A DNA stretch of 64,000 nt from Bradyrhizobium sp. 200 (GCF_023100945.1 NZ_CP064689.1:1842001-1906000); one strand, 5' to 3'; shown: positions 7,301 through 15,690, counted from the stretch's first letter. Numbers and translations: made by a program. Notes: generated by a model not told the origin, from the letters alone.

Positions 7301-8245
7301 TTAAATTGTCCACCAGTAGCGGGTGATGTGGAAGAAGATCGGCGCGGCAAAAATCACCGAGTCGAGACGGTCGAGCATGCCGCCGTGGCCCTCGATCATG
7401 TGCCCCCAGTCCTTCACGCCGCGGTCACGCTTGATCGCCGACATGACGAGACCGCCGAGGAACCCCATAAGGTTGATGATCAGCGCCATAATCCCCGCCT
7501 GCCAAGGCGCGAACGGCGTGATCCACCACAGGGCGGCGCCGATCAGGCTCGCGCTCGCAACGCCGCCGACGAATCCCTCGACGGTCTTCGAGGGCGAGAG
7601 CAACGGTGCGATCTTGCGGCTGCCTAGCAGCTTTCCCCAGACGTACTGAAGGACATCGCTCGATTGCACCACCAGTACCAGGAACGCGATCAGCAATACC
7701 TGACGCCCTTCATAGTCCGGGATCGGCAGGGTGAGCAGAGCCGGCACGTGGGAAATACAGAAAACGCAGATCATCAGGGCCCACTGCACTTCCGCCACCC
7801 GTCGCATGAAGTTCGTCGTATCGCCGCGCAGCGCCGCGACGATTGGCAGCAGCAGGAAGGCGTAGACCGGGATGAAGATCGAGTAGAGGCCGTACCACTC
7901 GATCCAGACTAGATAGTATTGCAGCGGCAGCACGACGAAGAATGCCGCGCCTAGCGCATAGTGATCGCCACGGCGCGTCGGCAGCAGCGTCATGAATTCG
8001 CGTAGCGCCGCGAACGATGCGAACGCGAAAAGCACGATCACGCCCGCCTTGCCGAAGGCAAAGGCGATGCTGATCACGCAGACCATGACCCACCAGGCCT
8101 TGATACGGCTGTTGAGATTGTCGATGACGGCGTTCGGGCCTTCGGCCGCGTACCGGCGCTGGAGAAGCAAGCCGATCAAGGACGCGACGGTGAGCACGAC
8201 GGCGATGCCGCCGAACAAGGCAAGCGTCTGCTCGGTGACCGTCAT
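7301..8245 (-). CDS. ynbB: Phosphatidate cytidylyltransferase, YnbB/CdsA-like
   Basis: This gene encodes 314 residues with eight to nine hydrophobic segments. The CdsA signature is clear near the C-terminus: KIAPLLSPSKTVEGFVGG and then SAIKRDRGVKDWGHMIEGHGGMLDRLDS, the S-x-x-K-R-x4-K-D-x5-P/E-G-H-G-G-x2-D-R-x-D pattern. Members make CDP-diacylglycerol from phosphatidic acid and CTP in the inner membrane. The sequence and neighbours resemble E. coli YnbB rather than the housekeeping CdsA, which sits with frr/uppS/rseP. It is the last gene of a six-gene operon and overlaps the acyltransferase gene by 4 bp. E. coli YnbB has been linked to glycolipid MPIase precursor synthesis; whether that applies here is unknown. 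Confidence 0.85.
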   Translation of the reverse strand: MTVTEQTLALFGGIAVVLTVASLIGLLLQRRYAAEGPNAVIDNLNSRIKAWWVMVCVISIAFAFGKAGVIVLFAFASFAALREFMTLLPTRRGDHYALGAAFFVVLPLQYYLVWIEWYGLYSIFIPVYAFLLLPIVAALRGDTTNFMRRVAEVQWALMICVFCISHVPALLTLPIPDYEGRQVLLIAFLVLVVQSSDVLQYVWGKLLGSRKIAPLLSPSKTVEGFVGGVASASLIGAALWWITPFAPWQAGIMALIINLMGFLGGLVMSAIKRDRGVKDWGHMIEGHGGMLDRLDSVIFAAPIFFHITRYWWTI

Positions 8246-8874
8246 TGCGCGGCCGCCCTCGCGGAAGCCGCGGCGAGCAGAGCCGCCCGCGCGCGCTCGA
8301 GAAAGGCGGACTTGTCTTCCTGCGCCGAAATCGTGAGCGGGGCGCCAAACGTCACCGTGCAGAGCAGCGGGACGGGAAATATCTCGCCCTTCGGCATCAT
8401 CCGGTTGAGATTCTCCAGCCATACCGGCACCAGTTCGACCTGCGGCCGCGCCATCGCGAGATGGTAGAGACCACTCTTGAACGGAAGCAGCCGCTCCTCG
8501 GTCATGTTGCGGGTACCCTCGGGAAACAGGATCAGCGAAGCGCCCGCATCGAGCGCATCCGTCATCTGCTTCACTGGGTCGCCCTTGCGCGTCATCCAAT
8601 TGCGGTCGATCAGCACCGAATGGAAGACGCGGTCGGCGAAGAAGCGGCGGGTCGCGTTCACGTTCCAATAGTCAGATCCCGCAACCGGCCGCGTGTTTCG
8701 CCGCAATGCAGGCGGCAGCACTGTCCAGACCAGTATGAAATCGCCCATGCTGCTGTGGTTGGCGAAATAGACGCGCGGGCGCGCCTCGGGCGCGCAGCCT
8801 TGCCACTCGCCGCGCACGCCGGTGACCGCGCGCGCAAAGCCGGTCACGGCCGTGCCAACCAAGATGTCGATCAT
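8242..8874 (-). CDS. PlsC-like 1-acyl-glycerol-3-phosphate acyltransferase
   Basis: This gene encodes 210 residues. The acyltransferase blocks are visible: block I NHSSMGD (H-x4-D catalytic pair, near residue 40), block III FPEGTR (near 119) and block IV VPVWLENLNR. The family transfers an acyl chain to lysophosphatidic acid to give phosphatidic acid, which the CdsA-like enzyme encoded next would use. It has no separate TM helix beyond the N-terminal hydrophobic segment. As I recall the E. coli ynb operon, it has no such gene, so this is a lineage-specific addition that supplies the first step. The gene overlaps its downstream neighbour by four bases and is separated from the upstream gene by 18 bases. 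Confidence 0.88.
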   Translation of the reverse strand: MIDILVGTAVTGFARAVTGVRGEWQGCAPEARPRVYFANHSSMGDFILVWTVLPPALRRNTRPVAGSDYWNVNATRRFFADRVFHSVLIDRNWMTRKGDPVKQMTDALDAGASLILFPEGTRNMTEERLLPFKSGLYHLAMARPQVELVPVWLENLNRMMPKGEIFPVPLLCTVTFGAPLTISAQEDKSAFLERARAALLAAASARAAAQ

Positions 8875-8892
8875 CTGCCCTGCCTGCTCCTT

Positions 8893-9336
8893 TTAGGACA
8901 CGAACGCTGCCGCTGCTCCGCACAGCAGGATAGCCACTTGGATCAAAAATGCCGCGCCCTGTTCATAGAAGAGCCGCTGCGCACCCGCGATGCGCTGCTC
9001 GAGCGGCCGGCCGCTCTTGGAGGCTGACAACAGTCCAAGTCGCACCAACGTGACATCGAGCGCAGCGAGATCTATCGTCGCCAGTTCGCGCAGCCGGTCA
9101 AACAACGCGGCATCGAAGCCGACGCGAATTGCAAAATAGGCCTCGGCAACGCCCGCCAGGACCGCAAGCGCGAGCGCCACCGCGAGAGCCGGCGGCGCGA
9201 CGCCGAACGCGCTCGCGCCGATCAGCAAGACAAGCGCCGCGACAGTGAGAAGCCGCGACAAACGATCGATGATCTGGCCCTGTTGCAGCAGCGCGCTTGC
9301 GGCTTCGAGTATCGCATGCTCCGCACCGCTGTTCAT
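8893..9336 (-). CDS. Small membrane protein of the lipid operon
   Basis: This gene encodes 147 residues, starting at MNSGAEH. The ATG overlaps the stop of the preceding gene (9333-9336). Hydrophobic segments lie at about residues 30-65 (long, possibly two helices) and at the C-terminus (about 127-145). The middle, with LRELATIDLAALDVTLVRLG and RPLEQRIAGAQRLFYEQ, looks helical and cytoplasmic. I do not recognise a family. Its position between the phosphatase and acyltransferase genes, with a start-stop overlap, argues for a subunit or accessory of the lipid pathway. This is inference from context only. Confidence 0.7.
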   Translation of the reverse strand: MNSGAEHAILEAASALLQQGQIIDRLSRLLTVAALVLLIGASAFGVAPPALAVALALAVLAGVAEAYFAIRVGFDAALFDRLRELATIDLAALDVTLVRLGLLSASKSGRPLEQRIAGAQRLFYEQGAAFLIQVAILLCGAAAAFVS

Positions 9337-10676
9337 GGGTTGCCTCGTGCCGCGTGCTCGATCGCCTGCAGCGCGTCCTCGCCCAGGACGATTCGCGGCC
9401 GCACCTGGCGCACGCGCTCGACCGCATCTTGGATGCTTGAGGCACGACCTGTGATGAGCAGCCAAGCCGCTACCGCCGATGCGCTGCGCGAGTAGCCGAG
9501 CGCGCAGCAGACGAGAACCGCACCGTTCTCGCGCGCCCGTTCGATGGTGGCGGCTGCTTCCCGCAGGGTGGACGGCGACGGCGCCACCAGATCAAGCGTC
9601 GGGTATGCGTGCCAGCCGTCGTGAGCGTGCAGCGCCGGCATCTCGGCGCTCAGGTCCACGATTGACGCAAACGCTGTGGAATCGCCCCTGGAGGGTATTC
9701 GGCCGATCGCCACCCCATCGTCAACCGCCGCCTGCACCGGCTCGTTGCGCGTCCAGATGCGGGAATTGATCCAGGCACTGGCCAGATACGGTGCAAGCAG
9801 AAGACGCACCGCAAGGCTCATGCGACCATCCGCTCCTTTCTGGAAACCGGCGGCGCCGAAGATGGCGTAATTCGCTGCCACAAAGGCAAGTGCGAGCGCT
9901 GGCCAGAACAGCCACCAACAGGCCCCTCCGGTAAGCAATGCCGCGGCGGCGAACACCAAAGCTCCAGCGGCGTAACGGATTGCCAGCCTGCGCCTTTGTG
10001 GATCGCGCGTGAGCGCGAAAACCGAGATCGGGCTCGGCCCGCGATCCGGCCAGAGCCACAGACAGAACAACCCGAGCAGCGTGCCGGTCGGAATGTCGAT
10101 GAAGTGATGCTGATAGGTCGTGAGCACTGAAACGCCGACTAGCGCGAACCACGGATGCAGCAGATATAGCGCCCAGCGCGGAAGATGGCGGGCATAAAGC
10201 ACCCAAAGGATCACCAGCAGAGCGATATGCAGCGAAGGTGCCTGGTTGAACGGCTGGTCGAAGCTCGTCAAGGCTACGAACAAAAAGCCGGGCAGCCCGT
10301 CCGTCTCGGGTTGGGTGAAGGTAAAGCGCAACGGAAAAAGGATGAAGCAGATAACCGCCACGACCTGCGCCGTCAGGAGGCGGCGGCCATGCGTGTCAAG
10401 CTCGTCCTGGGTCGCGCACACGAAGAGCGACAGGCCGTAGAAAGCGTTGATCGACCAGTATGGAATGATCGTCCAGCCCAGGAATGGGATGGCGTGCTCC
10501 CAGCCGAAGACAATCGAAGGCACCCCCGGACGCAACGACGCGAGCCAGTTGGCGGCACCATAGGTGAGGTAGAAGAACGGCGCGAGAAAACACAGCCATG
10601 CGAAGGCGCGTCGCCACGGCCTTTCCGGGACACTTTCCCTGGTTCCGGCAGTTGGTGAGCTCTCCGCGACGGTCAT
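9333..10676 (-). CDS. ynbD: Membrane PAP2-like domain fused to dual-specificity phosphatase, YnbD-like
   Basis: This gene encodes 447 residues. The N-terminal 300 residues hold about eight membrane segments with PAP2-type lipid phosphatase features: NQAPSLHIAL (PSxH) and TYQHHFIDIPTG (H-x3-D). The C-terminal 150 residues form a cytoplasmic dual-specificity or tyrosine-phosphatase domain with the signature CALGYSR (Cys391, Arg397; C-x5-R). This domain order is that of E. coli YnbD. A two-phosphatase protein would remove phosphate from a lipid phosphate or phosphatidylglycerophosphate-like product. The start at MTVAESS is favoured because the ATG overlaps the previous stop by four bases. The DSP signature starts with Cys rather than the usual His-Cys. 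Confidence 0.83.
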   Translation of the reverse strand: MTVAESSPTAGTRESVPERPWRRAFAWLCFLAPFFYLTYGAANWLASLRPGVPSIVFGWEHAIPFLGWTIIPYWSINAFYGLSLFVCATQDELDTHGRRLLTAQVVAVICFILFPLRFTFTQPETDGLPGFLFVALTSFDQPFNQAPSLHIALLVILWVLYARHLPRWALYLLHPWFALVGVSVLTTYQHHFIDIPTGTLLGLFCLWLWPDRGPSPISVFALTRDPQRRRLAIRYAAGALVFAAAALLTGGACWWLFWPALALAFVAANYAIFGAAGFQKGADGRMSLAVRLLLAPYLASAWINSRIWTRNEPVQAAVDDGVAIGRIPSRGDSTAFASIVDLSAEMPALHAHDGWHAYPTLDLVAPSPSTLREAAATIERARENGAVLVCCALGYSRSASAVAAWLLITGRASSIQDAVERVRQVRPRIVLGEDALQAIEHAARGNP

Positions 10677-12424
10677 GGCCCGACCCGCTGTGCAAGCGAC
10701 ACGGTGAAGATGCCCCATTCATCGATGCGCTGTTCGATCTTGCGGAAACCCGCCGCCTCCACGAGTTGATCCATCTCGCCCTGGGTGCGCCGACGCATGA
10801 TCCAGGCTTGCCCCTCTCGGTGGCTGGTGAGCGCCCGGGCGATCAGTTCGAGCTGTGGATGCCAAGGCTGGCCGGTGTAGAGCAGATAACCGCCGGGCTC
10901 GATTGCCGCCGCAAGTCCTGCCAGCGAACGGCGGACCATTGCGTTGTCAGGAAACAGCTCGTAGAGGCCAGACACGATGCCCATCGTCGGCTTCGGCTGC
11001 ACTGCGGCCAGATCGTCGCGATCAAAAGCGTCGCCCTTGACGAAGGTGGCGACGTCCACGAGGCCTTTCTCGGCAATCAGCTTCGCGCCCGCCTCGACAT
11101 TGATGTCGCCATAATCGCGCAACAGGATCGAGGCTGGCTTCGTCCGCGCGCCATCGAGCGCTTCGAGCACGTAGCGCCCGTGCCCGGCAGCAATGTCAAT
11201 CACGCGGATCGGGACATTCTTCTCGCCAAGGCGCGCCATCGCGGCGCGCAGCAGTTCTTCCAAGTGCCGCTTGCGCTGGCGGATGCCGCGCCAACCGATT
11301 GCACCGAGATAGTTGCGGTCGATCAGGCGGCCGAGCACGCCCGTGCCCTGCGGCGTGTTGCGATAGACGTAGTCGAGGGTCGAGCCGGAGTCGAAGCCGG
11401 TGCGATGGCCAAGCGCGATGCCATTCGAAAGCAAACCGCCGATCCGCATGCTCAGCCGCGTCAGCGCCCAGTAGAGCCCGCGCGGTGAAATCATCGGCAA
11501 CGGCGAGGCCAATGCGTCGGCCTCGTCGCGGGTATAGCCCATGCGGTCGGCTTCGAGCAGGATCGGCCGGTTCAAGGGCTCAGCGAAGCGATCGAGGATG
11601 AAACGACGTAGCTTGGCGACCGCGGCGGCACGGCCGAACTCGCCAAGTGTGTCGTGATAAAATCCCGGAAGGATATGACGCTCCTTGATCGGCGTTCCGA
11701 GCCGCTCGAAGAAGCGATGCTGCGGCGCGTGATGCACGACCCAGTCGGCGCCGGAGATCAGCAATTGGGTCGGCACCGTGATTGCACGTGCGTCGGCCAC
11801 GACACGCTCCGCAGTCTCATAAAGGCCCAGCAGGATATTGACGGCAATTGGGCGCGTGATCAGCGGATCGGCACGATATGACTCGATGCGTGCGGGATCA
11901 TGGGTGAGGAATTGCGGCTTGACGTAGGAGTTGACGAAGAATTTTCCACGCCAGGCGTGCTGCAATTTGAGGCCGAGGCGCGCGAACGGCACATAGAGCT
12001 TCACCTTGAAGGCTGGCGAGGCCAGCACCATGCAGCGGATTTTTGGCGCATGGTCGTGCACCCACGCCGCAATCAGCACCGCGCCAACGCTCTGCGCGAT
12101 CACCGCCATGTCCTCGACGGCGATGCTGTAGGTCGTCGCTATATGATCGACGAAAGTCTGCACGTCGCGCACGGAGGTGCCGAGGCTCGGGCTGTAGCCG
12201 CGTTCTCCGGGTGAGCGCCCGTGACCGCGCGCGTCCCAAGCAAACACGGCGAAGTCGGGAAGGTCGAACTCATCGGCGAGATGGGCCATGCGGCCAGAAT
12301 GCTCGTGGCCGCGGTGGAACAGGAGAATCGCGCCTTGCGGCTTTTCGGACACGGCAGGCCAATGCCGGTAGAACAACGAAACGCCGTCGTGCGTTTGGAA
12401 CGTCTTCTCGTGAACGGCGCGCAT
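10673..12424 (-). CDS. ynbC: Alpha/beta hydrolase fused to SAM methyltransferase, YnbC-like
   Basis: This gene encodes 583 residues. The first 290 form a serine hydrolase related to monoacylglycerol lipase/lysophospholipase: FAWDARGHGRSPGERGY, nucleophile region IAQSVGAV (G-x-S-x-G degenerate, Ala at the first position), and a late His in LPGFYHDTLGE. The C-terminal part has a Rossmann methyltransferase core with VIDIAAGHGRYVLEAL (motif I) and AIEPGGYLLYTGQPW. The fusion and length match E. coli YnbC. ATG 12424 is chosen because CGGAG lies 6-10 bases upstream. An in-frame GTG at 12457, whose first base overlaps the upstream stop, would add 11 residues. Substrate unknown; lipid methylation plus deacylation is plausible from the operon. 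Confidence 0.83.
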   Translation of the reverse strand: MRAVHEKTFQTHDGVSLFYRHWPAVSEKPQGAILLFHRGHEHSGRMAHLADEFDLPDFAVFAWDARGHGRSPGERGYSPSLGTSVRDVQTFVDHIATTYSIAVEDMAVIAQSVGAVLIAAWVHDHAPKIRCMVLASPAFKVKLYVPFARLGLKLQHAWRGKFFVNSYVKPQFLTHDPARIESYRADPLITRPIAVNILLGLYETAERVVADARAITVPTQLLISGADWVVHHAPQHRFFERLGTPIKERHILPGFYHDTLGEFGRAAAVAKLRRFILDRFAEPLNRPILLEADRMGYTRDEADALASPLPMISPRGLYWALTRLSMRIGGLLSNGIALGHRTGFDSGSTLDYVYRNTPQGTGVLGRLIDRNYLGAIGWRGIRQRKRHLEELLRAAMARLGEKNVPIRVIDIAAGHGRYVLEALDGARTKPASILLRDYGDINVEAGAKLIAEKGLVDVATFVKGDAFDRDDLAAVQPKPTMGIVSGLYELFPDNAMVRRSLAGLAAAIEPGGYLLYTGQPWHPQLELIARALTSHREGQAWIMRRRTQGEMDQLVEAAGFRKIEQRIDEWGIFTVSLAQRVGP

Positions 12425-12456
12425 CGAGAACTCCGAAAAGCCGGGAGACAGTGACA

Positions 12457-13074
12457 CTACCCTGTACGGCCGCGCACGCCTTCGGCGAGGCCGGCGCGAA
12501 CGCGGTTGACCGTTGTGACGAGAAGAAGAAGCCCAATCGCCGGCATCAGCCAGAACAGCGAGCTCGGCAGCGCTCCGCCAAAACCGATCCAGCAGGCAAG
12601 CGCACCAAAGACGAGCGCGCGGTCGCTCTTGCCAAGCGGCCCGTCATAGCGGCGCGACGCGCCAACCGGCGGACCTAGCACACCGGCAAACTCCGCCAGG
12701 ATCGAAAGAAAGATCACCGCCGCGACGTCGATCGGACCGAATGGCGCGACGATCGCGAACGGCGCATAGAGCGCGGCATCGGAGACCACATCGCCGATTT
12801 CATTGAGATAGGCGCCGAGCCTGCTCTTTTGGCCGAATTCGCGCGCCAGCATGCCGTCGATGGCGTTGAGCGCCATGCGGACGAACAGCCACAGTGGCAT
12901 CAACAGGAAGACGAGCCTTTCCTCGGCTTTCCACATGACGATGCCGGCGATCGCCACCGATCCCGCGGCTGCCATAACGGTGACGGCATTCGCCGTGATG
13001 CGCTTGGCGGCGAGCCACGCGACCAGTGGCCGCAGAAATGCCTGGAAGCGCGGCTTAAGAGCGTAAAGAGACAT
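12457..13074 (-). CDS. ynbA: CDP-alcohol phosphatidyltransferase family, YnbA-like
   Basis: This gene encodes 205 residues with five to six TM segments and is the first gene of the lipid operon. The family normally has D-x2-D-G-x2-A-R-x8-G-x3-D-x3-D, which binds the divalent metals and CDP-lipid. Here the motif reads NAIDGMLAREF...RLGAYLNEIGD: the first and third aspartates are asparagine. From memory, E. coli YnbA has the same two substitutions (NALDG...LNETGD), so they look like a trait of the subfamily rather than decay. The acceptor alcohol and even catalytic competence are open. The start follows a 770-bp gap that presumably holds the operon promoter. Confidence 0.85.
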   Translation of the reverse strand: MSLYALKPRFQAFLRPLVAWLAAKRITANAVTVMAAAGSVAIAGIVMWKAEERLVFLLMPLWLFVRMALNAIDGMLAREFGQKSRLGAYLNEIGDVVSDAALYAPFAIVAPFGPIDVAAVIFLSILAEFAGVLGPPVGASRRYDGPLGKSDRALVFGALACWIGFGGALPSSLFWLMPAIGLLLLVTTVNRVRAGLAEGVRGRTG

Positions 13075-13505
13075 ATCTACCGTTGCTCGACAGAGACCGC
13101 TTTCAGCCTGAACAATGGCATTTATTTCCTACTGAAATGTGTGTGTGTTACAGCAGAACTTTCGAGCTTGCATATATACCTGCGGAAGAGATTTAGACCT
13201 GCCCTTATTCGAATCGAACGTCAATCGCTCCTTTACCGCTTAGGTCGCATTTTGGGACGGGAAGAATGACAAGCGGACGATCCGCCTTTGGAGATCGTTT
13301 ACTATCTCGCAATTGAGATCTGAGTGATAGCTGCCTTTGGCATGCTTGCGCTCATCCCTCGCCGTGCCATTGCGGGCTACTTGAATTTTGCGCGTGGCCG
13401 AGCGTTGACGGCATTCCTGGTTTTTGGGCGTCTTGGCGTGTGCTGCCTATCACTATTGCGATTGGAATCGAGGTGAGATGCTTGGGGCGCGTTGGGCCGA
13501 ACTGA

Positions 13506-13682
13506 AAGTCGTCCGCAAAGCCGGATACTTTCGATCCTATCGCGCTTGTGATGCGCGAAGCGCGCTATTGCAGACATATCTGCCGCGAGGCGCTCGCCCG
13601 CGGTTTCATCGAGCGCCTCACGCTTGTCGAGGAGAATCCCCCGGCAGCGGCAAGACGCGTAGCGTCTTCACGCATGGCGTGA
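13506..13682 (+). pseudogene. Possible 3' remnant of a lost gene
   Basis: The frame is open for 58 codons after a TGA, has no good start, and ends at TGA 13682. Its composition is protein-like (DPIALVMREARYCRHICRE and then ALARGFIERLTLVEENPP), with alternating charged and hydrophobic residues typical of a helical protein. Codons end mostly in G or C, although less strictly than in the intact genes here. I do not recognise the family. It could also be chance in a GC-rich background. Confidence 0.3.
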
Positions 13683-13799
13683 TCCGTGACCACCGTTGTG
13701 CGGACGACTCACAGCCAGAGCAGCCCATCCAGAGATTGGAAGATCGCAACCGCGACGAAAGTTCGACGTGGTTTTTAATTTGACGACGCACATAAAGAA

Positions 13800-13823
13800 G
13801 GCCCTGTGGCGAACCACAGGGCC
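13800..13823 (-). terminator. Rho-independent terminator of the DUF2147 gene
   Basis: On the minus strand a 10-bp perfect stem (GGCCCTGTGG/CCACAGGGCC) with a TTCG tetraloop is followed by TTCTTT. It lies 20 bases past the stop of the gene at 13844-14581. Confidence 0.85.
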
Positions 13824-13843
13824 TCAAGTCTCGGGAGAAATAA

Positions 13844-14581
13844 TCAGCTCACGCGCTTCCAGGTCTGGCCGCCGCAGAACATGCCGCCGAAGGCGCAGCC
13901 CTGGACCTTGAGCGTGCTGGCGCCCTTCAGCGCGATCGTCGAGTCGTAATTGCGGCCGCTGTCGGGATCATGAATCCGGCCGGCCCACTTGCTGCCCTGC
14001 GGCTTCATGTTGATCAGGATCCTTGCGCCGGTATTGACGGAATAGCCGCACAGATTGGCGCCGCATTCCTCGATGCGAACGTTGCCCTTGTTCTCTTCCG
14101 TCGCCCAGATGCCGATCGGCGAGTTCGAATCGGCGGCTGCGGCAGCCGGCTGCGGCGCGGGTGCAGGCGCGGCCGCGACAGGGGCGGGCGGCGGAGGCGG
14201 AGCGGGCGGTGCGGCTTCGGTTCGTGCCGGCGTGACGGCTGCGACGGTCGTCTGAGCGGGGGCGGGCGTCACCGCAGTCGGGGCGGCAGCGGCGGGCGGC
14301 GGCGCGGTGGCTTGAGCCGGAGCCGGAGCGGGCGCGGCCGGTGCCGCCGGCGCGGTGTCGGCGACGTCGTCGTCCTTGCTCTTGGAGCCCAGGCCCTTGA
14401 GATCGATATTGCCGACCGTGCCGTTATAGCCGGGCGCGGTGATCTTGATGCACGAAAGGGCGTTGCAATTGCGCGGCGCTTCAACACGAACGCGCTCGCC
14501 GTTGATCTGGAGGGTAATGCCGCCAGCCTGCGCCGAGGTGGTGGCCATCAACAATGCGGCGAGGATGTAGAGCTTCTTCAT
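13844..14581 (-). CDS. Exported DUF2147 protein with Pro/Ala-rich linker
   Basis: This gene encodes 245 residues. A signal peptide (MKKLYILAALLMATTSAQA) is followed by a short basic domain with two cysteines (RNCNALSCIKI) and a low-complexity Pro/Ala linker of about 80 residues. The C-terminal DUF2147 domain has IGIWATEENKGNVRIEECGANLCGY and ending MFCGGQTWKRV. DUF2147 is a periplasmic lipocalin-like domain without assigned biochemistry. It is divergently transcribed from a paralogue at 14772 with the same three-part architecture. CAGGAG precedes the start with good spacing. Two CRP/FNR-type palindromes lie in the shared promoter region. Confidence 0.88.
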   Translation of the reverse strand: MKKLYILAALLMATTSAQAGGITLQINGERVRVEAPRNCNALSCIKITAPGYNGTVGNIDLKGLGSKSKDDDVADTAPAAPAAPAPAPAQATAPPPAAAAPTAVTPAPAQTTVAAVTPARTEAAPPAPPPPPAPVAAAPAPAPQPAAAAADSNSPIGIWATEENKGNVRIEECGANLCGYSVNTGARILINMKPQGSKWAGRIHDPDSGRNYDSTIALKGASTLKVQGCAFGGMFCGGQTWKRVS

Positions 14582-14655
14582 GACAGGCTCCTGATCGGCT
14601 TGTGAGCGGGGGAGGCGAACATGGGCGGACCCTACGCGGCGCGAGTGACACGTTC

Positions 14656-14671
14656 TGTGATCTACATCACA
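14656..14671. promoter_or_regulatory. CRP/FNR-type palindrome 1
   Basis: TGTGATCTACATCACA matches the CRP/FNR-superfamily consensus TGTGA-N6-TCACA perfectly. It lies 75 bp upstream of one DUF2147 start and 100 bp upstream of the other, between the divergent paralogues. Confidence 0.65.
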
Positions 14672-14702
14672 GGACGCTGCGAGCGCCGCAACGACGCGGT
14701 TC

Positions 14703-14718
14703 GGTGATTCAAATCACA
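14703..14718. promoter_or_regulatory. CRP/FNR-type palindrome 2
   Basis: GGTGATTCAAATCACA matches TGTGA-N6-TCACA with one mismatch. Its centre is 47 bp from that of the first site and 61 bp upstream of the start at 14772, a usual activator distance. Confidence 0.6.
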
Positions 14719-14771
14719 GCCAGCCGAGGTTCCCCGCGACTAGTTTTCCGCATCACCTGCGGGAGGCTTCG

Positions 14772-15614
14772 ATGAAACGATTTTGTTTTCTCGCCGTGCT
14801 GATAGCGCTCAATTCGTCGGCCTATGGCAGGTCGATTTCATTCAGCGTCGGCAGCCACCGGGTGCACATCGAATCCTCCAGGCATTGCCGCTCGGTGTCG
14901 TGCGCCTCGGTGTCGATCTCCAGAAACCTCGACTGGCGCCGCAAGCGCGACCGTTCCGACGACGGGCGCGACGCGGCCGTGCCGGCGAAGCCTGTGCCGC
15001 CGCCTGCGCCGCAGACGATTTCGCCGCCCGCACCGCCGGCGACCAAGGCGCCGGCCCAAACCATCGTCACCGCGCCGCCGCCTGCCGCCTACACGACGGC
15101 CGCATCGTCAACCCGTGTCATCGCTGTGCCTCCGCCACCGCCGCCGCCCGCACCACCGCCAGTTCAACAGGTTTCGATTCCCGTGCCGCCTCCAGTGCCG
15201 GTCGAGACCGTACAGCCCGCGCCGCAGGTTGAGCGCGTCGCGCATCAGGCCGAGGAAGAGCCGTCAGATTCTCCGGTCGGAGATTGGCAGACCGAAGGCA
15301 AGGGAACGGTGCGGATCGCCAAGTGCGGCAATGCGCTGTGCGGCTATGTGCTCGGTTCATCTAACGAGAAGGGCGAAGCTATCCTGGTCAACATGAAGCC
15401 GAAGACGGAAAGGCAGTGGACCGGCGGCGTCTACAGCCAGGACTCTGGCGAGACGTATTACGGCACGATCTCGATGAAGGGGCTCAACACGCTTCGCGTC
15501 GAAGCCTGCGCGCTCGGCCGCTTCTACTGCTCCGGCAACAATTGGAGTCGCATCACGCGCCGCGCCGACAGCCTGGTGACGTCGCGGCAGACGCTATCCG
15601 AGCCGCGCTCGTAG
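14772..15614 (+). CDS. Exported DUF2147 protein, paralogue of the divergent gene
   Basis: This gene encodes 280 residues. A signal peptide (ending SSAYG) is followed by a short domain with paired cysteines (RHCRSVSCASVSI), a Pro-rich linker with PPPPPPPAPPP (residues about 60-155), and a DUF2147 domain (GDWQTEGKGTVRIAKCGNALCGY ... ALGRFYCSGNNWSRI). The architecture and cysteine spacing repeat those of the gene at 13844, so the pair arose by duplication with inversion or head-to-head placement. GGGAGG precedes the start. The proline linker probably spans periplasmic space or peptidoglycan. The biochemical role is unknown. Confidence 0.88.
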   Translation: MKRFCFLAVLIALNSSAYGRSISFSVGSHRVHIESSRHCRSVSCASVSISRNLDWRRKRDRSDDGRDAAVPAKPVPPPAPQTISPPAPPATKAPAQTIVTAPPPAAYTTAASSTRVIAVPPPPPPPAPPPVQQVSIPVPPPVPVETVQPAPQVERVAHQAEEEPSDSPVGDWQTEGKGTVRIAKCGNALCGYVLGSSNEKGEAILVNMKPKTERQWTGGVYSQDSGETYYGTISMKGLNTLRVEACALGRFYCSGNNWSRITRRADSLVTSRQTLSEPRS

Positions 15615-15624
15615 AGCCTTGATC

Positions 15625-15647
15625 GGTTCTGATTGAAAATCAGAACC
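15625..15647 (+). terminator. Hairpin after the DUF2147 paralogue
   Basis: GGTTCTGATT and AATCAGAACC form a 10-bp stem with a 3-base loop, 11 bases past the stop. A T-rich tail follows only later (CTGTTTT), so termination efficiency is uncertain. Confidence 0.55.
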
Positions 15648-15690
15648 GGGCGCTTGCCTTCTGTTTTGACGCGTTTTCTTCACGCACGAA

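Larger units (their letters stand above)
13075..13843. other. Long intergenic region before the lipid operon
   Basis: This stretch of 769 bases has no intact gene that I can support. The part next to ynbA (13077-13260) is noticeably more AT-rich than its surroundings and is the likely promoter of the lipid operon. A coding-like but start-less frame at 13506-13682 is listed separately. The right end holds the terminator of the DUF2147 gene. A phase-specific ORF of 119 aa at 13424-13783 has poor codon character and no ribosome-binding site. Confidence 0.5.

Noticed and set aside
13424..13783. 119-aa ORF in the gap before the DUF2147 gene
   Set aside because: Its amino-acid composition is disordered and Arg/His/Cys rich; another frame in the same place (13506-13682) is more protein-like.
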